A stretch of 64,000 nt of DNA, taken from contig NZ_CP022986.1 in the NCBI RefSeq assembly GCF_002770595.1, forward strand, positions 1,984,001-2,048,000. Direction: 5' to 3'. This document shows, piece by piece, positions 54,563 through 64,000 of the stretch (position 1 is the stretch's first letter; every line of letters begins with the position of its first letter). The notes beneath the pieces are model-generated. The model saw only the letters and a program-made list of their open reading frames with translations, was not told where the DNA came from and searched no databases. The position numbers were made by a program, and so were the translations under genes. This stretch comes from Chryseobacterium camelliae (lineage in GTDB: Bacteria; Bacteroidota; Bacteroidia; Flavobacteriales; Weeksellaceae).

Positions 54563-54637
54563 GCCCCCTTTTGCTATAACTAACATTTGAATTTTCATTT
54601 TTGCTAACCTTTTCACTTGACATGCCTGAAAGGGGGC
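54563..54637. other. Long-loop inverted repeat after ccoP
   Basis: GCCCCCTTT (54563-54571) can pair with AAAGGGGGC (54629-54637) over a 57-nt loop. It is the only notable structure between ccoP and tamB. It could end the cco transcript or act in the tamB leader. Confidence 0.4.
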
Positions 54638-54787
54638 TATTATTAACTTAAACCCAGTGCCTTGATTGTCTTCATCAACTATTCACTTGACAGCAACTCA
54701 ACTAAAAATTCCATAACGGACCGTCAAGGCAGGGTTTTTGTATTCCAAACGGGTGCCACAACAGATAATTTTCTTCATCAGGATGAT

Positions 54788-54795
54788 TATCTTTG
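54788..54795 (+). promoter_or_regulatory. -7 element (TATCTTTG) of tamB
   Basis: Matches TAnnTTTG and lies 16 bases before the TTG start of tamB. No -33 TTG at the right distance. Confidence 0.4.
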
Positions 54796-54811
54796 TTAAA
54801 ACCCAATCACT

Positions 54812-57800
54812 TTGAAACTGAAAATTAACAAGAGAAAAATTCTTAAGGGTATTGCGATATTCTTTATCTCATTATTGGTGATCATTACCCTGCTGGTTTT
54901 GAGCCTCCGGCTTCCTGCTGTCCAGAACTACGTGAAAGATAAGCTTGTGGTTTATCTTGAAAAGAAAATCAAAACCAAAGTAAGCCTGAAAAGGGTCTAC
55001 ATAGGCTTTCCCAACAGCCTGATCATGGAAGACCTCTATCTTAAAGGCCAGGAAATCGACACCCTGCTGGCTGTAAAAAAGCTCGACGTAGGGCTCCACA
55101 TGCTTAAACTGATCGATTCCAAAGCAGATATTACTTCAGTGGATATGGAAGGCGTCCGCGCCAATGTGGTGAGGAAACCGGACGGAAAGTTCAATTTCGA
55201 TTATATCATCAATGCATTTGCTACCAGCGATAAACAGGAAAGCTCTTCCAAACCTTTTATTATTTCCCTGGATAAAATCAGGCTGAAAGATATCGGCATT
55301 ACTTTTAATGACCAGCAATCCAGGAATGACATCCAAGTATATTTCAATTCTTTCGACACCCAGGTGAGGACTTTTGACCTGAGTAAAAATAATTATGCTG
55401 TTAATGATATCAATTTAGACGGATTAAAGCTTAAGCTGAAACAGGACCTGATAGAAGAGGTTTCCAAAAAAGTGGAGAAAAAAGTAGATTCCCTGGAGCA
55501 GAAAAGCCCGATGAAAATTGGCTTAAGAGGAATCAAACTGACTAATTTCAATATTGATTACGGCGATGACAATACCAAGACTTTTGCCAAGGTTATTTTT
55601 AAGGAATTAAGTACACGCATCAACAGCCTTGACCTGGAAAATAATGCTTACAACATAGGCAACCTGTTTTTATCCGGTGCTGACATCAATGCCAATCTTT
55701 ATCTCCCGGCTCAGGATGCCAATCCGAAGGATACCAAGAAACAGGATAAAAATTCAGCTCCCGCACAGAAAGCCATGCAGCTCCTTCTAGGAAAACTGGT
55801 GCTGAATGATGTAAAAGTAGCTTACCATAATACGGCAATAGCTCCTACAAGGCAGGGAATGGACTTTAACCACCTTAATTTCTCCAGAATGAACGTGGAA
55901 GTCCGCAATTTCAAAATGCAGGACAATACTTTTGCCGGATCGGTAAACTCGGCGGAAATACAGGAAGCAAGAGGACTTAACATCCAGAAATTCAATACCG
56001 ATTTTGTTTATGGCGAAAAGCAGGCGTACCTGAAGGACCTTTATCTCCAGACGCCTAAAACGCTGTTAAGGGATGAGGTAGTCCTGAACTACAACTCTAT
56101 CCAGCAGCTCAGCTCCAATCCGGGAGCAGTGCAGGTCAATGCCAACATCAGGGATTCAAAAATCGGTTTTTCGGATATCCTGAACCTGGTTCCTACGCTC
56201 AGGAATACCGCTCCTTTTAACAAATATCCTAATGCTGTTCTTAATGTTAACGTCAATGCCAAAGGCAGTGTGAATGACCTGGCCATTCAGGACCTGAAAC
56301 TTTCAGGGCTGGATCAGCTGAGGGTGGCAGCTTCAGGAAGGATCAGGAATGCCATGAATCCTGAAAACCTGTATTATGACCTTAAAATCGGTGAACTCTC
56401 AACCACCGGCAGGACCGTTTTTAACCTGGTGCCTAAAGGAACGATTCCTTCCAATATCTCTCTTCCGTCCCATTTCAGTATTAAAGGAAATGCAAAAGGA
56501 ACGACCAAGATGGTGAACACGAACCTGAACTTATATTCTACCCTCGGTAATGCTTCCGTTACGGCTGATGTTGACATGAGAAGGAAAAACAGGGAATTAT
56601 ATAACGTAAAGGCTAATTTACAGGGCCTTCAGATCGGAAAAATCATTCAGAATAAAGATATCGGAGCCATCAGTGCTCAGATTTATGCGAAAGGCGAAAG
56701 CTTTGACTTTAAAAATGCAAGGGCTGATCTTAAGGGCCATGTGGCTTCTGCCGTTTATAAAGGATACCGTTACCAGAATATGGATCTGACCGGAAAAATC
56801 AACCGGGGGAATTATAACATCATCCTTAATTCCAAGGATCCGAATGCCAATATGCAGTTAACAGCCAGCGGATTGTATAATGATAAAAACCAGACGGTAA
56901 AAGTAAACGGGAACATCAACAAACTGGATATCAATAAGCTGGGTTTTTATGCTCAACCGATGATCCTGGCCGGGAAAATAGACGGTGACTTTACAGATCT
57001 TAATCCTGACCGTCTTAACGGGGTTTTAAATCTGAAAGATTTTGCATTTTCAGACACCAAAGAAGTATATCCTATTCAGGAGGTCAATCTTAGAGCGAAA
57101 TCTACCACGGATTCCACCCAAATCCTGTTCAACTCGCAGGTTGCAGACGTGGAACTCACCGGAAAGTATAAGCTGACACAGATTTTCGGAGCATTAAGCC
57201 AGACGATCAATCAGTATTATCAGTTCCAGAAGCCCGGTAAAACCCAGAAGATCGATGGCGGACAGTTTTTTACGTTCAATGCTAAAATCAAAAATGATGA
57301 CTTGATCCGCAAGTTTGTCCCGGACCTGAAAAACTTTGAAACCATTGTACTGACCGGAAATTACAATGCAGATTCACAAAAAATTGAAGTGGATGGGAAG
57401 ATTCCGCAGTTGCTGTATGGGGAGAATGCTATTACAGATGCATCATTAAGAGTAACCAATGAAAACCAGGCATTGCAGTATATGATGAATGTCGGCAGTC
57501 TGAAAAGCTCAAGCTTTGCCCTGAATAAGGTGAACATCAATGGCGATGTAGCCAATAATACCATCAATTACAATATCACCACTAAGGATGCTAAAGATGT
57601 TACCCAGTTCCTGATTGCAGGTAATGCCAGATCGTTGAATGATGTCACTGAGATCTCCCTTAACCCTGATGGTCTGAAATTGAATTATACGGACTGGACC
57701 GTAGCAGAAAATAATAGGATACAGATCAGCAATAAAGGGATACTGGCAGATAATTTCAGGCTTTCCAATGCGGGAAGCGAAATCCTTCTGCAGTCTGAAA

Positions 57801-59842
57801 ACAGCTCACCGGGAAGCCCGCTGAATGTTTCCTTAAAAGATTTTAAAATCGAAACGATCACAGAACTCATTAAGAAAGATACACTTTTAGCACGTGGAAA
57901 TATTAATGGTACTGCCCAGCTAAGGAACCTTACGAAGGATATGACATTCACTTCAGACCTTAATATTTCAGACCTGATCGTGTATGAAAATCCTGTCGGG
58001 AACCTTGCCGTAAAGGTCAACAGCACTTCGGCCAAACTGCTGAATGCCGATATTGCCCTTAGTGGCAATAACAATGATGTAAGGATTACGGGAGATTATA
58101 ATACCGCTGCAAGCTCTTTTGACCTGAATATGGCTATTAACCAGCTTCAGATGCGAAGTGTCCAGGGCTTCTCCATGAACGCGATTACGAATACGGAAGG
58201 ATACCTGTCAGGAAACCTTAAAATCACGGGCAGCACAAGCCAGCCGAAGATTTTAGGTACCGTAAAGATGAACAATGTCGGCCTTGAAATTGCCAAAACC
58301 GGCAGTGATTTCAGAAACATCAGCGACGAAATCAATTTTACAAACCGGGGCATTGAACTGAATGATTTTAAAATCAATGATAAAGATGGTAACTCACTGG
58401 TTATCGATGGACAGGTACTTACCCAGACTTACAGGGATTTTGCCTTCAATCTGGATGTAAATGCCAAAGACTTTAAAGTGGTGAATTCAGAAAAATCCAA
58501 TGATGCGATGATGTACGGAATCCTGGCGATTGATGCCGGCCTCCATGTACGGGGAAATCTGGACCTGCCAAAAGTAGATGGAAGGCTTGCCGTTGCAGAC
58601 AATACGGATTTCACCTTTGTTCTTCCGCAGTCTACTCCTTCTCTACAGGAAAGAGACGGTATTGTGGAATTCATTGACCAGGATCAGGTAGTCCTTAACA
58701 AAACCATTAAAGCGGATTCTATTGATACCCAAAGCAGGATCAAAGGAATGGATGTCAATGTAAATATTGAAGTCAGCAAAGAAGCCAAGGTATCGCTTAT
58801 TATCGATAAGGCCAATGGTGACTTCGTGAAGCTCCAGGGAGAGGCTGAACTGACCGGAGGGGTTGATCCTTCAGGTAAAACTACCCTGGTCGGTGTCTAT
58901 GAAGTGGAAAAAGGAAGCTATGAGCTTTCGGTAAGTTTACTAAAACGTAAATTCGACATCCAGAAAGGAAGTACCATTACCTGGACGGGGGAACCTACGG
59001 CAGCTAATCTTGATATTACCGCAGTCTATAAAACCGAGACCGCACCGCTTGATCTAGTCGAGCAGCAGATCAGCGGACTGGCTCCGGGAGAAATCAATCA
59101 GTACAAGCAGAGGATTCCTTTCAACACACTTCTTCAGATGAAAGGCGAACTTCTGAAACCTGTGATTACATTTGACATTACTACCGATGATAAAAACAAT
59201 GCTGTCGCTTCCTCTGTGGTGGAAACCGTAGAAGCAAAACTGGCTCAGCTGAGAACGGAAGAATCCGAAATGAACAAACAGGTATTTGCTTTATTACTCC
59301 TGAACCGTTTCATCGGAGAAAACCCGTTTGAGAACAGTGCCGGCCTCAGTACAGAAGCTATGGCAAGGCAGAGTGTGAGCAAAATCCTTTCTCAGCAGCT
59401 GAATAATTTAGCTTCCGGACTCATCAAAGGTGTAGACCTGAACTTTGACCTGGAGTCTTCTGAAGATTATACCACCGGCCAAAAGAATACCCGTACCGAC
59501 CTAAATGTAGGCATCAGCAAAAGGTTGCTGAATGACCGCCTTAAAGTTTCGGTAGGAAGTAATTTCGGAGTGGAAGGCGAAGCACGACAGAATGAAAGCA
59601 CCACCAATATCGCCGGAGACGTAACAGTGGATTACAGCCTCTCAAGAGATGGCAGGTATATGCTGAGAGCCTACCGTAAAAATGAATACCAGGTAGCGCT
59701 CCAGGGTCAGATCATAGAAACGGGTGTAGGATTTGTGATCACCCTGGATTATGACCAGTTCAAGGATATTTTTAAAAAGTCCAGGAACAGAAAGGAAAAA
59801 GTAAAAGAGAATAAAAACAACCAAGCCGTAGAATTTAAATAA
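54812..59842 (+). CDS. tamB: TamB-like translocation and assembly module protein (AsmA/DUF490 family)
   Basis: 1676 aa. One N-terminal helix (about 11-30, FFISLLVIITLLVLSL) anchors it in the inner membrane. A very long run of beta-strand repeats follows, the hydrophobic-groove architecture of AsmA-like lipid-transfer/OMP-assembly proteins. The C-terminal DUF490 domain has VGVYEVEKGSYELSVSLLKR, NPFENSAGLSTEAMARQSVS and GVDLNFDLESSEDYTTGQKN. Only a TTG (54812) is available at the N-terminus, since the first in-frame ATG lies inside the mature protein. The next gene starts at the very next base, forming the TamB-TamL pair. Confidence 0.93.
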   Translation: MKLKINKRKILKGIAIFFISLLVIITLLVLSLRLPAVQNYVKDKLVVYLEKKIKTKVSLKRVYIGFPNSLIMEDLYLKGQEIDTLLAVKKLDVGLHMLKLIDSKADITSVDMEGVRANVVRKPDGKFNFDYIINAFATSDKQESSSKPFIISLDKIRLKDIGITFNDQQSRNDIQVYFNSFDTQVRTFDLSKNNYAVNDINLDGLKLKLKQDLIEEVSKKVEKKVDSLEQKSPMKIGLRGIKLTNFNIDYGDDNTKTFAKVIFKELSTRINSLDLENNAYNIGNLFLSGADINANLYLPAQDANPKDTKKQDKNSAPAQKAMQLLLGKLVLNDVKVAYHNTAIAPTRQGMDFNHLNFSRMNVEVRNFKMQDNTFAGSVNSAEIQEARGLNIQKFNTDFVYGEKQAYLKDLYLQTPKTLLRDEVVLNYNSIQQLSSNPGAVQVNANIRDSKIGFSDILNLVPTLRNTAPFNKYPNAVLNVNVNAKGSVNDLAIQDLKLSGLDQLRVAASGRIRNAMNPENLYYDLKIGELSTTGRTVFNLVPKGTIPSNISLPSHFSIKGNAKGTTKMVNTNLNLYSTLGNASVTADVDMRRKNRELYNVKANLQGLQIGKIIQNKDIGAISAQIYAKGESFDFKNARADLKGHVASAVYKGYRYQNMDLTGKINRGNYNIILNSKDPNANMQLTASGLYNDKNQTVKVNGNINKLDINKLGFYAQPMILAGKIDGDFTDLNPDRLNGVLNLKDFAFSDTKEVYPIQEVNLRAKSTTDSTQILFNSQVADVELTGKYKLTQIFGALSQTINQYYQFQKPGKTQKIDGGQFFTFNAKIKNDDLIRKFVPDLKNFETIVLTGNYNADSQKIEVDGKIPQLLYGENAITDASLRVTNENQALQYMMNVGSLKSSSFALNKVNINGDVANNTINYNITTKDAKDVTQFLIAGNARSLNDVTEISLNPDGLKLNYTDWTVAENNRIQISNKGILADNFRLSNAGSEILLQSENSSPGSPLNVSLKDFKIETITELIKKDTLLARGNINGTAQLRNLTKDMTFTSDLNISDLIVYENPVGNLAVKVNSTSAKLLNADIALSGNNNDVRITGDYNTAASSFDLNMAINQLQMRSVQGFSMNAITNTEGYLSGNLKITGSTSQPKILGTVKMNNVGLEIAKTGSDFRNISDEINFTNRGIELNDFKINDKDGNSLVIDGQVLTQTYRDFAFNLDVNAKDFKVVNSEKSNDAMMYGILAIDAGLHVRGNLDLPKVDGRLAVADNTDFTFVLPQSTPSLQERDGIVEFIDQDQVVLNKTIKADSIDTQSRIKGMDVNVNIEVSKEAKVSLIIDKANGDFVKLQGEAELTGGVDPSGKTTLVGVYEVEKGSYELSVSLLKRKFDIQKGSTITWTGEPTAANLDITAVYKTETAPLDLVEQQISGLAPGEINQYKQRIPFNTLLQMKGELLKPVITFDITTDDKNNAVASSVVETVEAKLAQLRTEESEMNKQVFALLLLNRFIGENPFENSAGLSTEAMARQSVSKILSQQLNNLASGLIKGVDLNFDLESSEDYTTGQKNTRTDLNVGISKRLLNDRLKVSVGSNFGVEGEARQNESTTNIAGDVTVDYSLSRDGRYMLRAYRKNEYQVALQGQIIETGVGFVITLDYDQFKDIFKKSRNRKEKVKENKNNQAVEFK

Positions 59843-62170
59843 ATGAAAAACAGATTCAATAGATATCTTACCTATGCTTTAGCCTCAGGAATTACTTCTG
59901 CTGCAGTCTCCTGCAGCAACACCAAGTACCTCAAAGAGGGACAGATGCTGTATACAGGAGCTGAAGTTAAAATAGAAAACGATACGCTTCCGAAAAAAGA
60001 AAAGAATGCCCTGAAATCTGAGCTGGAAAGCAACCTGACGCCCAAGCCCAATTCATCTTTCCTGGGATTGCGTCCGAGACTGTTTTTTTATAATATTACC
60101 AAAGAACCGAAAAAGGAAAAAGGCTTGCGGTACTGGCTGAAATACAAGGTTGGTGAAAAACCGGTTCTCCTCAGCGATGTAGACCGCGAATTCAACCGGG
60201 ACATCATTGAAAACTATTCAGAAAACCAGGGATACTTTAATGCTGCGGCTACTTATGATACAGTCTCCAAGAACAGGAAGGCAGAGGTAATTTACACGCT
60301 GAGACCGGGAGCAAGGTACCTGATCAGCAATGTCAAATTCCAGCAGGATTCTACAGTGATCAACCAGGAAATCCAAAAGCTGACGGGCAGGACGTTGTTG
60401 AAAACCGGCAATCCGTTTGACCTGGATGTCATCAAATCTGAGCGCCAGAGAATAGACGATGGCTTAAAAGAAAGAGGGTTTTATTATTTCCATCCGGATA
60501 ATATTATTGTTCAGGCAGACAGTACCGTGAGCAAAAACCATAAAGTGGAACTGAATGTGAAGCTCAAGGATAACACCCCGGATCTGGCTACACAACAGTT
60601 CAGCATTGATAAGGTAATCGTATTCCCTAACTACAATATCCTCGATGTAAAAAACGGGAAATATTCTATTCCGGTGGATAAAGATTCTCTTTCCAAATAT
60701 GCCTATGAAGATATTTACGTGATTGATCCGCAGCATAAGTTCAAACCGAAAATTTTTGACCGGGCTTTATATTTCAAAACCGGGGACTTATACAACCGGA
60801 CAGATCACAATCTTACGCTTAACAGGCTGATCAGTCTGGGGGTATTCAAATTTGTGAAAAATGAATTTGTGGTTTCAGATTCACTCCGGCATCGTTTCGA
60901 TGCTTACTACCTTCTGACGCCACGCGAACTCCAGTCGCTGCGCCTGGAAGCTCTCGGAAGAACGAATTCGGCCAACTATGCAGGAAGCGAACTGAACCTC
61001 AACTGGACGCACCGTAATTTTTTCCGTGGGGCGGAACAGTTTAAAGCAGCTGTTTACGGAGCTTTTGACGTACAGGTGGGCGGACCGAAAGATGCGAACA
61101 ATATTTTCCGTGCCGGTGCGAATGCACAGCTTTCAATTCCTAGGATCGTGGCACCGTTCCGATTCAATTCTTCCAGTGCCTTCGTGCCGAGAACCAATAT
61201 TACGTTAGGATATGAATTCCAGAACCGGACACAATTGTATACCCTGAATACATTCAATGCATCTTTTGGCTATGTCTGGAAGGAAAATGCGCGAAAGGAA
61301 CATGACCTGAAGATCATTGATGTCACCTATGTTTCTCCGGCCAATATTACCCCAAAATTCCAGGAGCAGGCCAGCCAGAATCCCTATCTGCAAAGGGTAG
61401 TTGATAAGCAGCTGATCTTCGGGCCTACTTATAGCTATACGTATACCAATACGATGCTGCCGAAAACCAATACCATTTATTATAAAGGAATGGTAGATTT
61501 AGCAGGAAACCTTACCGGACTATTGAGCGGAGCCAATGCCAAGGAGGGGAAGCAGAAAACAATTTTTGATGTTCCTTTCAGCCAGTATGCGAAAATGGAA
61601 CATGATTTCAGGTTTTACCATAAGTTTGCAGAGAAAACGTCTTTCGCATCGAGGATTATAGCAGGTATTGCCTATCCTTACGGGAACTCTGTGCAGATTC
61701 CGTATTCAAGGCAGTTTTTTGTGGGAGGAAGCAACAGTATCCGGGCATTCCGTGCTAGAACACTCGGGCCGGGAAGTTATGATCCGAGGACACAGAAGGA
61801 TACATTTTTCTTTGATCAGTCGGGTGATATTAAACTGGAAATGAATGCGGAATACAGGGCTAACCTTTACAAGTTTTTAAATGTAGCGGTCTTTGCCGAT
61901 GCCGGAAACATCTGGCTGGTTAATGCTGACGAACAAAGACCGGGAGGCCAGTTTTCCAAAGAATTCCTGAGCGAAGTGGCTGTAGGTGCCGGGGTAGGTC
62001 TCCGACTGGACTTCTCTATTTTAGTCCTGAGGCTTGATCTTGCCATGCCGTTAAGGGTGCCTTATTATGAAAAAGGTGATCGCTGGACTTTCAACAGGAT
62101 CGACTTCGGAAATTCTGACTGGAGAAAAGATAACTTAATTTTAAACATTGCTATCGGATATCCGTTCTAA
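59843..62170 (+). CDS. tamL: TamL: BamA/TamA-family outer-membrane lipoprotein
   Basis: 775 aa. A signal peptide ends in the lipobox AAVSC (Cys24), so the N-terminus is lipidated, the Bacteroidota variant of TamA. POTRA-like domains follow (about 60-400, for example YLISNVKFQQDSTVI and LGVFKFVKNEFVVSD). The C-terminal 16-strand barrel carries the SIRAFRARTLGPGSYDPR block (the [VI]RG[FY]-type motif) and AVGAGVGLRLDFSILVLRLD. It acts with TamB in outer-membrane protein or lipid delivery. It starts directly after the tamB stop. Confidence 0.92.
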   Translation: MKNRFNRYLTYALASGITSAAVSCSNTKYLKEGQMLYTGAEVKIENDTLPKKEKNALKSELESNLTPKPNSSFLGLRPRLFFYNITKEPKKEKGLRYWLKYKVGEKPVLLSDVDREFNRDIIENYSENQGYFNAAATYDTVSKNRKAEVIYTLRPGARYLISNVKFQQDSTVINQEIQKLTGRTLLKTGNPFDLDVIKSERQRIDDGLKERGFYYFHPDNIIVQADSTVSKNHKVELNVKLKDNTPDLATQQFSIDKVIVFPNYNILDVKNGKYSIPVDKDSLSKYAYEDIYVIDPQHKFKPKIFDRALYFKTGDLYNRTDHNLTLNRLISLGVFKFVKNEFVVSDSLRHRFDAYYLLTPRELQSLRLEALGRTNSANYAGSELNLNWTHRNFFRGAEQFKAAVYGAFDVQVGGPKDANNIFRAGANAQLSIPRIVAPFRFNSSSAFVPRTNITLGYEFQNRTQLYTLNTFNASFGYVWKENARKEHDLKIIDVTYVSPANITPKFQEQASQNPYLQRVVDKQLIFGPTYSYTYTNTMLPKTNTIYYKGMVDLAGNLTGLLSGANAKEGKQKTIFDVPFSQYAKMEHDFRFYHKFAEKTSFASRIIAGIAYPYGNSVQIPYSRQFFVGGSNSIRAFRARTLGPGSYDPRTQKDTFFFDQSGDIKLEMNAEYRANLYKFLNVAVFADAGNIWLVNADEQRPGGQFSKEFLSEVAVGAGVGLRLDFSILVLRLDLAMPLRVPYYEKGDRWTFNRIDFGNSDWRKDNLILNIAIGYPF

Positions 62171-62171
62171 T

Positions 62172-63101
62172 ATGAAAAACAACCTTACATTTTTCTGGGA
62201 TGTATTAAAAGAGACCTTTAAGGAATGGAATAAGTCCTCGGCATCCAAAGATTCGGCAAGCCTTGCTTACTACGCCATTTTTTCTATTCCGGGCCTTCTG
62301 ATCATCATCATCTGGATTGCCGGAAACTTTTTTGGTGAAGAAGCGATACGCGGCGAAATCAGCAGCCAGATCAGCGGGATTATGGGCGCCGATGTAGCCA
62401 CGAGCATTCAGGATATGATTGCCGGGGCGCTGATTGACAAAGAAAATATTTTTATGAAAATTGTAGGAATCGGCTCGTTGGTATTCGGTTCCACTACCCT
62501 ATTCTTCCAGCTGCAGCATTCCCTGAATACCCTTTGGGATGTAGAATCTGCGCCTAAAAAAGCGTTCGTGAAATTCCTTATCGACCGTGCAAACTCATTA
62601 GGAATGATCCTGGTTTTAGGGTTCCTCCTGATGACTACCATGATCTTATCTTCACTGATCAGCCTTTTGAATAACTGGATTACCAGCTATTTCGGATACG
62701 AAACATATATGTTGGTAGAGGTGATTAATTTCGCGGTTGGCCTTGCGGTGGTCATGTTGCTGTTTGCGCTCATGTTCAAAGTGCTTCCTGATGTCAGGAT
62801 CCGCTGGAGATCGGTATGGAAAGGGGCATTTCTGACTGCAGTCCTGTTTACCTTGGGAAAATTCCTGCTGAGCCTGTATTTCGGGCAGTTTAAACCGACT
62901 TCAGCATTTGGTGCCGCCGGTACGATCATCCTGATTATGATGTGGATCAATTATTCCTGTATGCTGATCTTTTTTGGGGCAGAGTTTACCAAGATCTATA
63001 CCCTGAAAAAAGGCTATCCGATCATTCCGTCCAAACATGCGAAGTGGAGTGAAGCGAAGCTGTATGAAGAAAGCATGAAAGATAAGACCGCTCAAGAATA
63101 A
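62172..63101 (+). CDS. YihY/BrkB family inner-membrane protein
   Basis: 309 aa from ATG 62172; the longer frame begins inside tamL. About six helices. DSASLAYYAIFSIPGLLIII, FGSTTLFFQLQHSLNTLWDV and PDVRIRWRSVWKGAFLTAVL then GAAGTIILIMMWINYSCMLI and FFGAEFTKIY are the family blocks. YihY/BrkB proteins were once called ribonuclease BN by mistake. Newer work links YhdP/TamB-type proteins with lipid transport, and the tight position one base after tamL suggests co-expression; a joint role is inference. Confidence 0.9.
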   Translation: MKNNLTFFWDVLKETFKEWNKSSASKDSASLAYYAIFSIPGLLIIIIWIAGNFFGEEAIRGEISSQISGIMGADVATSIQDMIAGALIDKENIFMKIVGIGSLVFGSTTLFFQLQHSLNTLWDVESAPKKAFVKFLIDRANSLGMILVLGFLLMTTMILSSLISLLNNWITSYFGYETYMLVEVINFAVGLAVVMLLFALMFKVLPDVRIRWRSVWKGAFLTAVLFTLGKFLLSLYFGQFKPTSAFGAAGTIILIMMWINYSCMLIFFGAEFTKIYTLKKGYPIIPSKHAKWSEAKLYEESMKDKTAQE

Positions 63102-63104
63102 AAG

Positions 63105-63133
63105 CAAAGCCTCCTGAATTCCAGGAAGCTTTG
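63105..63133. terminator. Bidirectional terminator between yihY and argS
   Basis: 63105-63116 pairs with 63122-63133, one mismatch, five-base loop. A/T-rich flanks on both sides; only moderate T-runs. Confidence 0.7.
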
Positions 63134-63138
63134 ATAAT

Positions 63139-64000
63139 TTACATTCTGTTTACGGTTTCAATTCCCAGCAGTCGAAGTGCTTTTTTGATCACCTTAGCGG
63201 TAAGGTCAGATAGGCTTAACCTGAAGTTTTTCAGCTGCTCATCTTCAAGCTTCAGGATGATATTGCTCTGGTAGAATGAATTGTATGCTTTCACCAGTTC
63301 ATATACATAATTAGCGATCTGAGCCGGGCTTAATGATTCGGCAGCTTTTTCCACGACAGGCTTGTAGTTAGCCAGAAGCATGATCAGTTCTTTTTCAGAC
63401 TCATTCAATTCAACATGAGTATAATCCTTTACTTCTGCATAACCCGCATCTGCTTTGGCCAGCAGGGACTGAATACGTGCATACGTATACTGGATGAAAG
63501 GACCTGTATTTCCGTTAAATTCAATACTTTCTTCAGGATTGAAAAGCATTTTTTTCTTAGGGTCTACTTTCAGCATAAAATATTTTAATGCTCCTATACC
63601 TACTGTTTCATAAGAAGCTTCACGAGCTTCTTCCGAAAGGCCTTCCAGCTTTCCTAATTCAATAGCTTTTGCCTTGGCAGTTTCATACATTTCCTGCATC
63701 AAATCATCGGCATCCACTACAGTACCTTCACGGGATTTCATTTTACCGTTCGGGAGCTCCACCATTCCATAAGAAAGGTGATACAGATGATCTGCCCATT
63801 CATATCCCAGCTTTTTCAAGATTTTAAATAAAACCTGGAAATGGTAATCCTGCTCGTTTCCTACGGTATAGATCAGTTTCTGGATATTGTTCTGCTTGAA
63901 ACGCTCTACAGCGGTACCAAGATCCTGCGTCATATAAACTGAGGTTCCGTCTGAACGCAGCAGGAGTTTCTGGTCCAGTCCTTCGTCGGTCAGGTCACAC
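63139..64000 (-). CDS. argS: Arginyl-tRNA synthetase, C-terminal part (5' end beyond the window)
   Basis: Charges tRNA-Arg. The frame stays open to the window edge; at least 286 residues are present, and the first ATG inside the window (63933) is internal. Blocks LLLRSDGTSVYMTQDLGTAV and SYGMVELPNGKMKSREGTVV (the KMSKS-equivalent loop), then the C-terminal anticodon-binding domain starting FIQYTYARIQSLL and ending GLPL-like LRLLGIETVNRM. The catalytic HIGH region lies outside. Confidence 0.95.
   Translation of the reverse strand, partial: CDLTDEGLDQKLLLRSDGTSVYMTQDLGTAVERFKQNNIQKLIYTVGNEQDYHFQVLFKILKKLGYEWADHLYHLSYGMVELPNGKMKSREGTVVDADDLMQEMYETAKAKAIELGKLEGLSEEAREASYETVGIGALKYFMLKVDPKKKMLFNPEESIEFNGNTGPFIQYTYARIQSLLAKADAGYAEVKDYTHVELNESEKELIMLLANYKPVVEKAAESLSPAQIANYVYELVKAYNSFYQSNIILKLEDEQLKNFRLSLSDLTAKVIKKALRLLGIETVNRM

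Overview
The window looks like a chromosomal segment of a flavobacterium of the Chryseobacterium/Weeksellaceae type (phylum Bacteroidota). This rests on protein styles: a GLPGLI-family protein, a CcoN-CcoO fusion, a TamB/TamL-lipoprotein pair, class II HMG-CoA reductase and a single-haem CcoP. It also rests on promoters of the Bacteroidota type (TTTG, about 19 bp, TAnnTTTG), with excellent examples before the peroxiredoxin and tRNA-Gln genes. No rRNA, CRISPR array or phage was seen. Several starts given here lie downstream of the longest possible ORF, because the family N-terminus or a signal peptide begins at an internal ATG.

Layout. 1-8006 holds a partial EEP nuclease, the trmD/NDH-2 pair, a GH25 lysozyme, an acyltransferase gene broken by one amber codon, an ABC-F ATPase and a Gfo/Idh/MocA oxidoreductase. 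8182-14732 holds a siderophore receptor with a PepSY protein, an outer-membrane barrel, a 1-Cys peroxiredoxin, an MscS channel and sucC. 15057-20109 is a TetR-ABC-HlyD-TolC export operon whose ABC ATPase has lost most catalytic residues. 20161-25233 holds a ClC channel, DUF423, an AT-rich RloA/RloB (AbiL-like) defence pair, an exported protein and an unlisted 56-aa membrane protein that joins HMG-CoA reductase to the exported protein through two ATGA overlaps. 26709-31106 holds the radical SAM/TIGR03915 DNA-metabolism pair, then pfkA and gap. 32298-36590 holds a PAS-LuxR regulator, an MpaB/DUF2236 oxygenase, recA, a 48-aa conserved protein, an alkyltransferase-like protein and an XRE regulator. 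36869-43476 holds a GLPGLI protein, a frameshifted lipoprotein, htpG, a deoxyhypusine-synthase homologue, a barrel protein, arfB and menE.

A small AT-rich accessory island (about 43.65-48.53 kb) starts at the 3' end of a tRNA-Gln gene. It is bracketed by two 72-nt imperfect direct repeats that begin at the last bases of the tRNA and include its terminator. Inside are an ISAon1-like insertion sequence with clear terminal inverted repeats but a frameshifted transposase, a gene truncated by that IS, a protein with class III cyclase-like motifs, two small unknown genes, a serine-recombinase pseudogene and a tandem winged-helix-like protein.

Beyond the island are a lipoprotein, a soluble GAF histidine kinase, an XRE regulator, the cbb3 oxidase genes (ccoNO, ccoP), tamB-tamL-yihY and the 3' part of argS. 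NDH-2, menE (menaquinone) and the cbb3 oxidase fit a respiratory, microaerobic-capable lifestyle. HMG-CoA reductase points to mevalonate-pathway isoprenoid supply.
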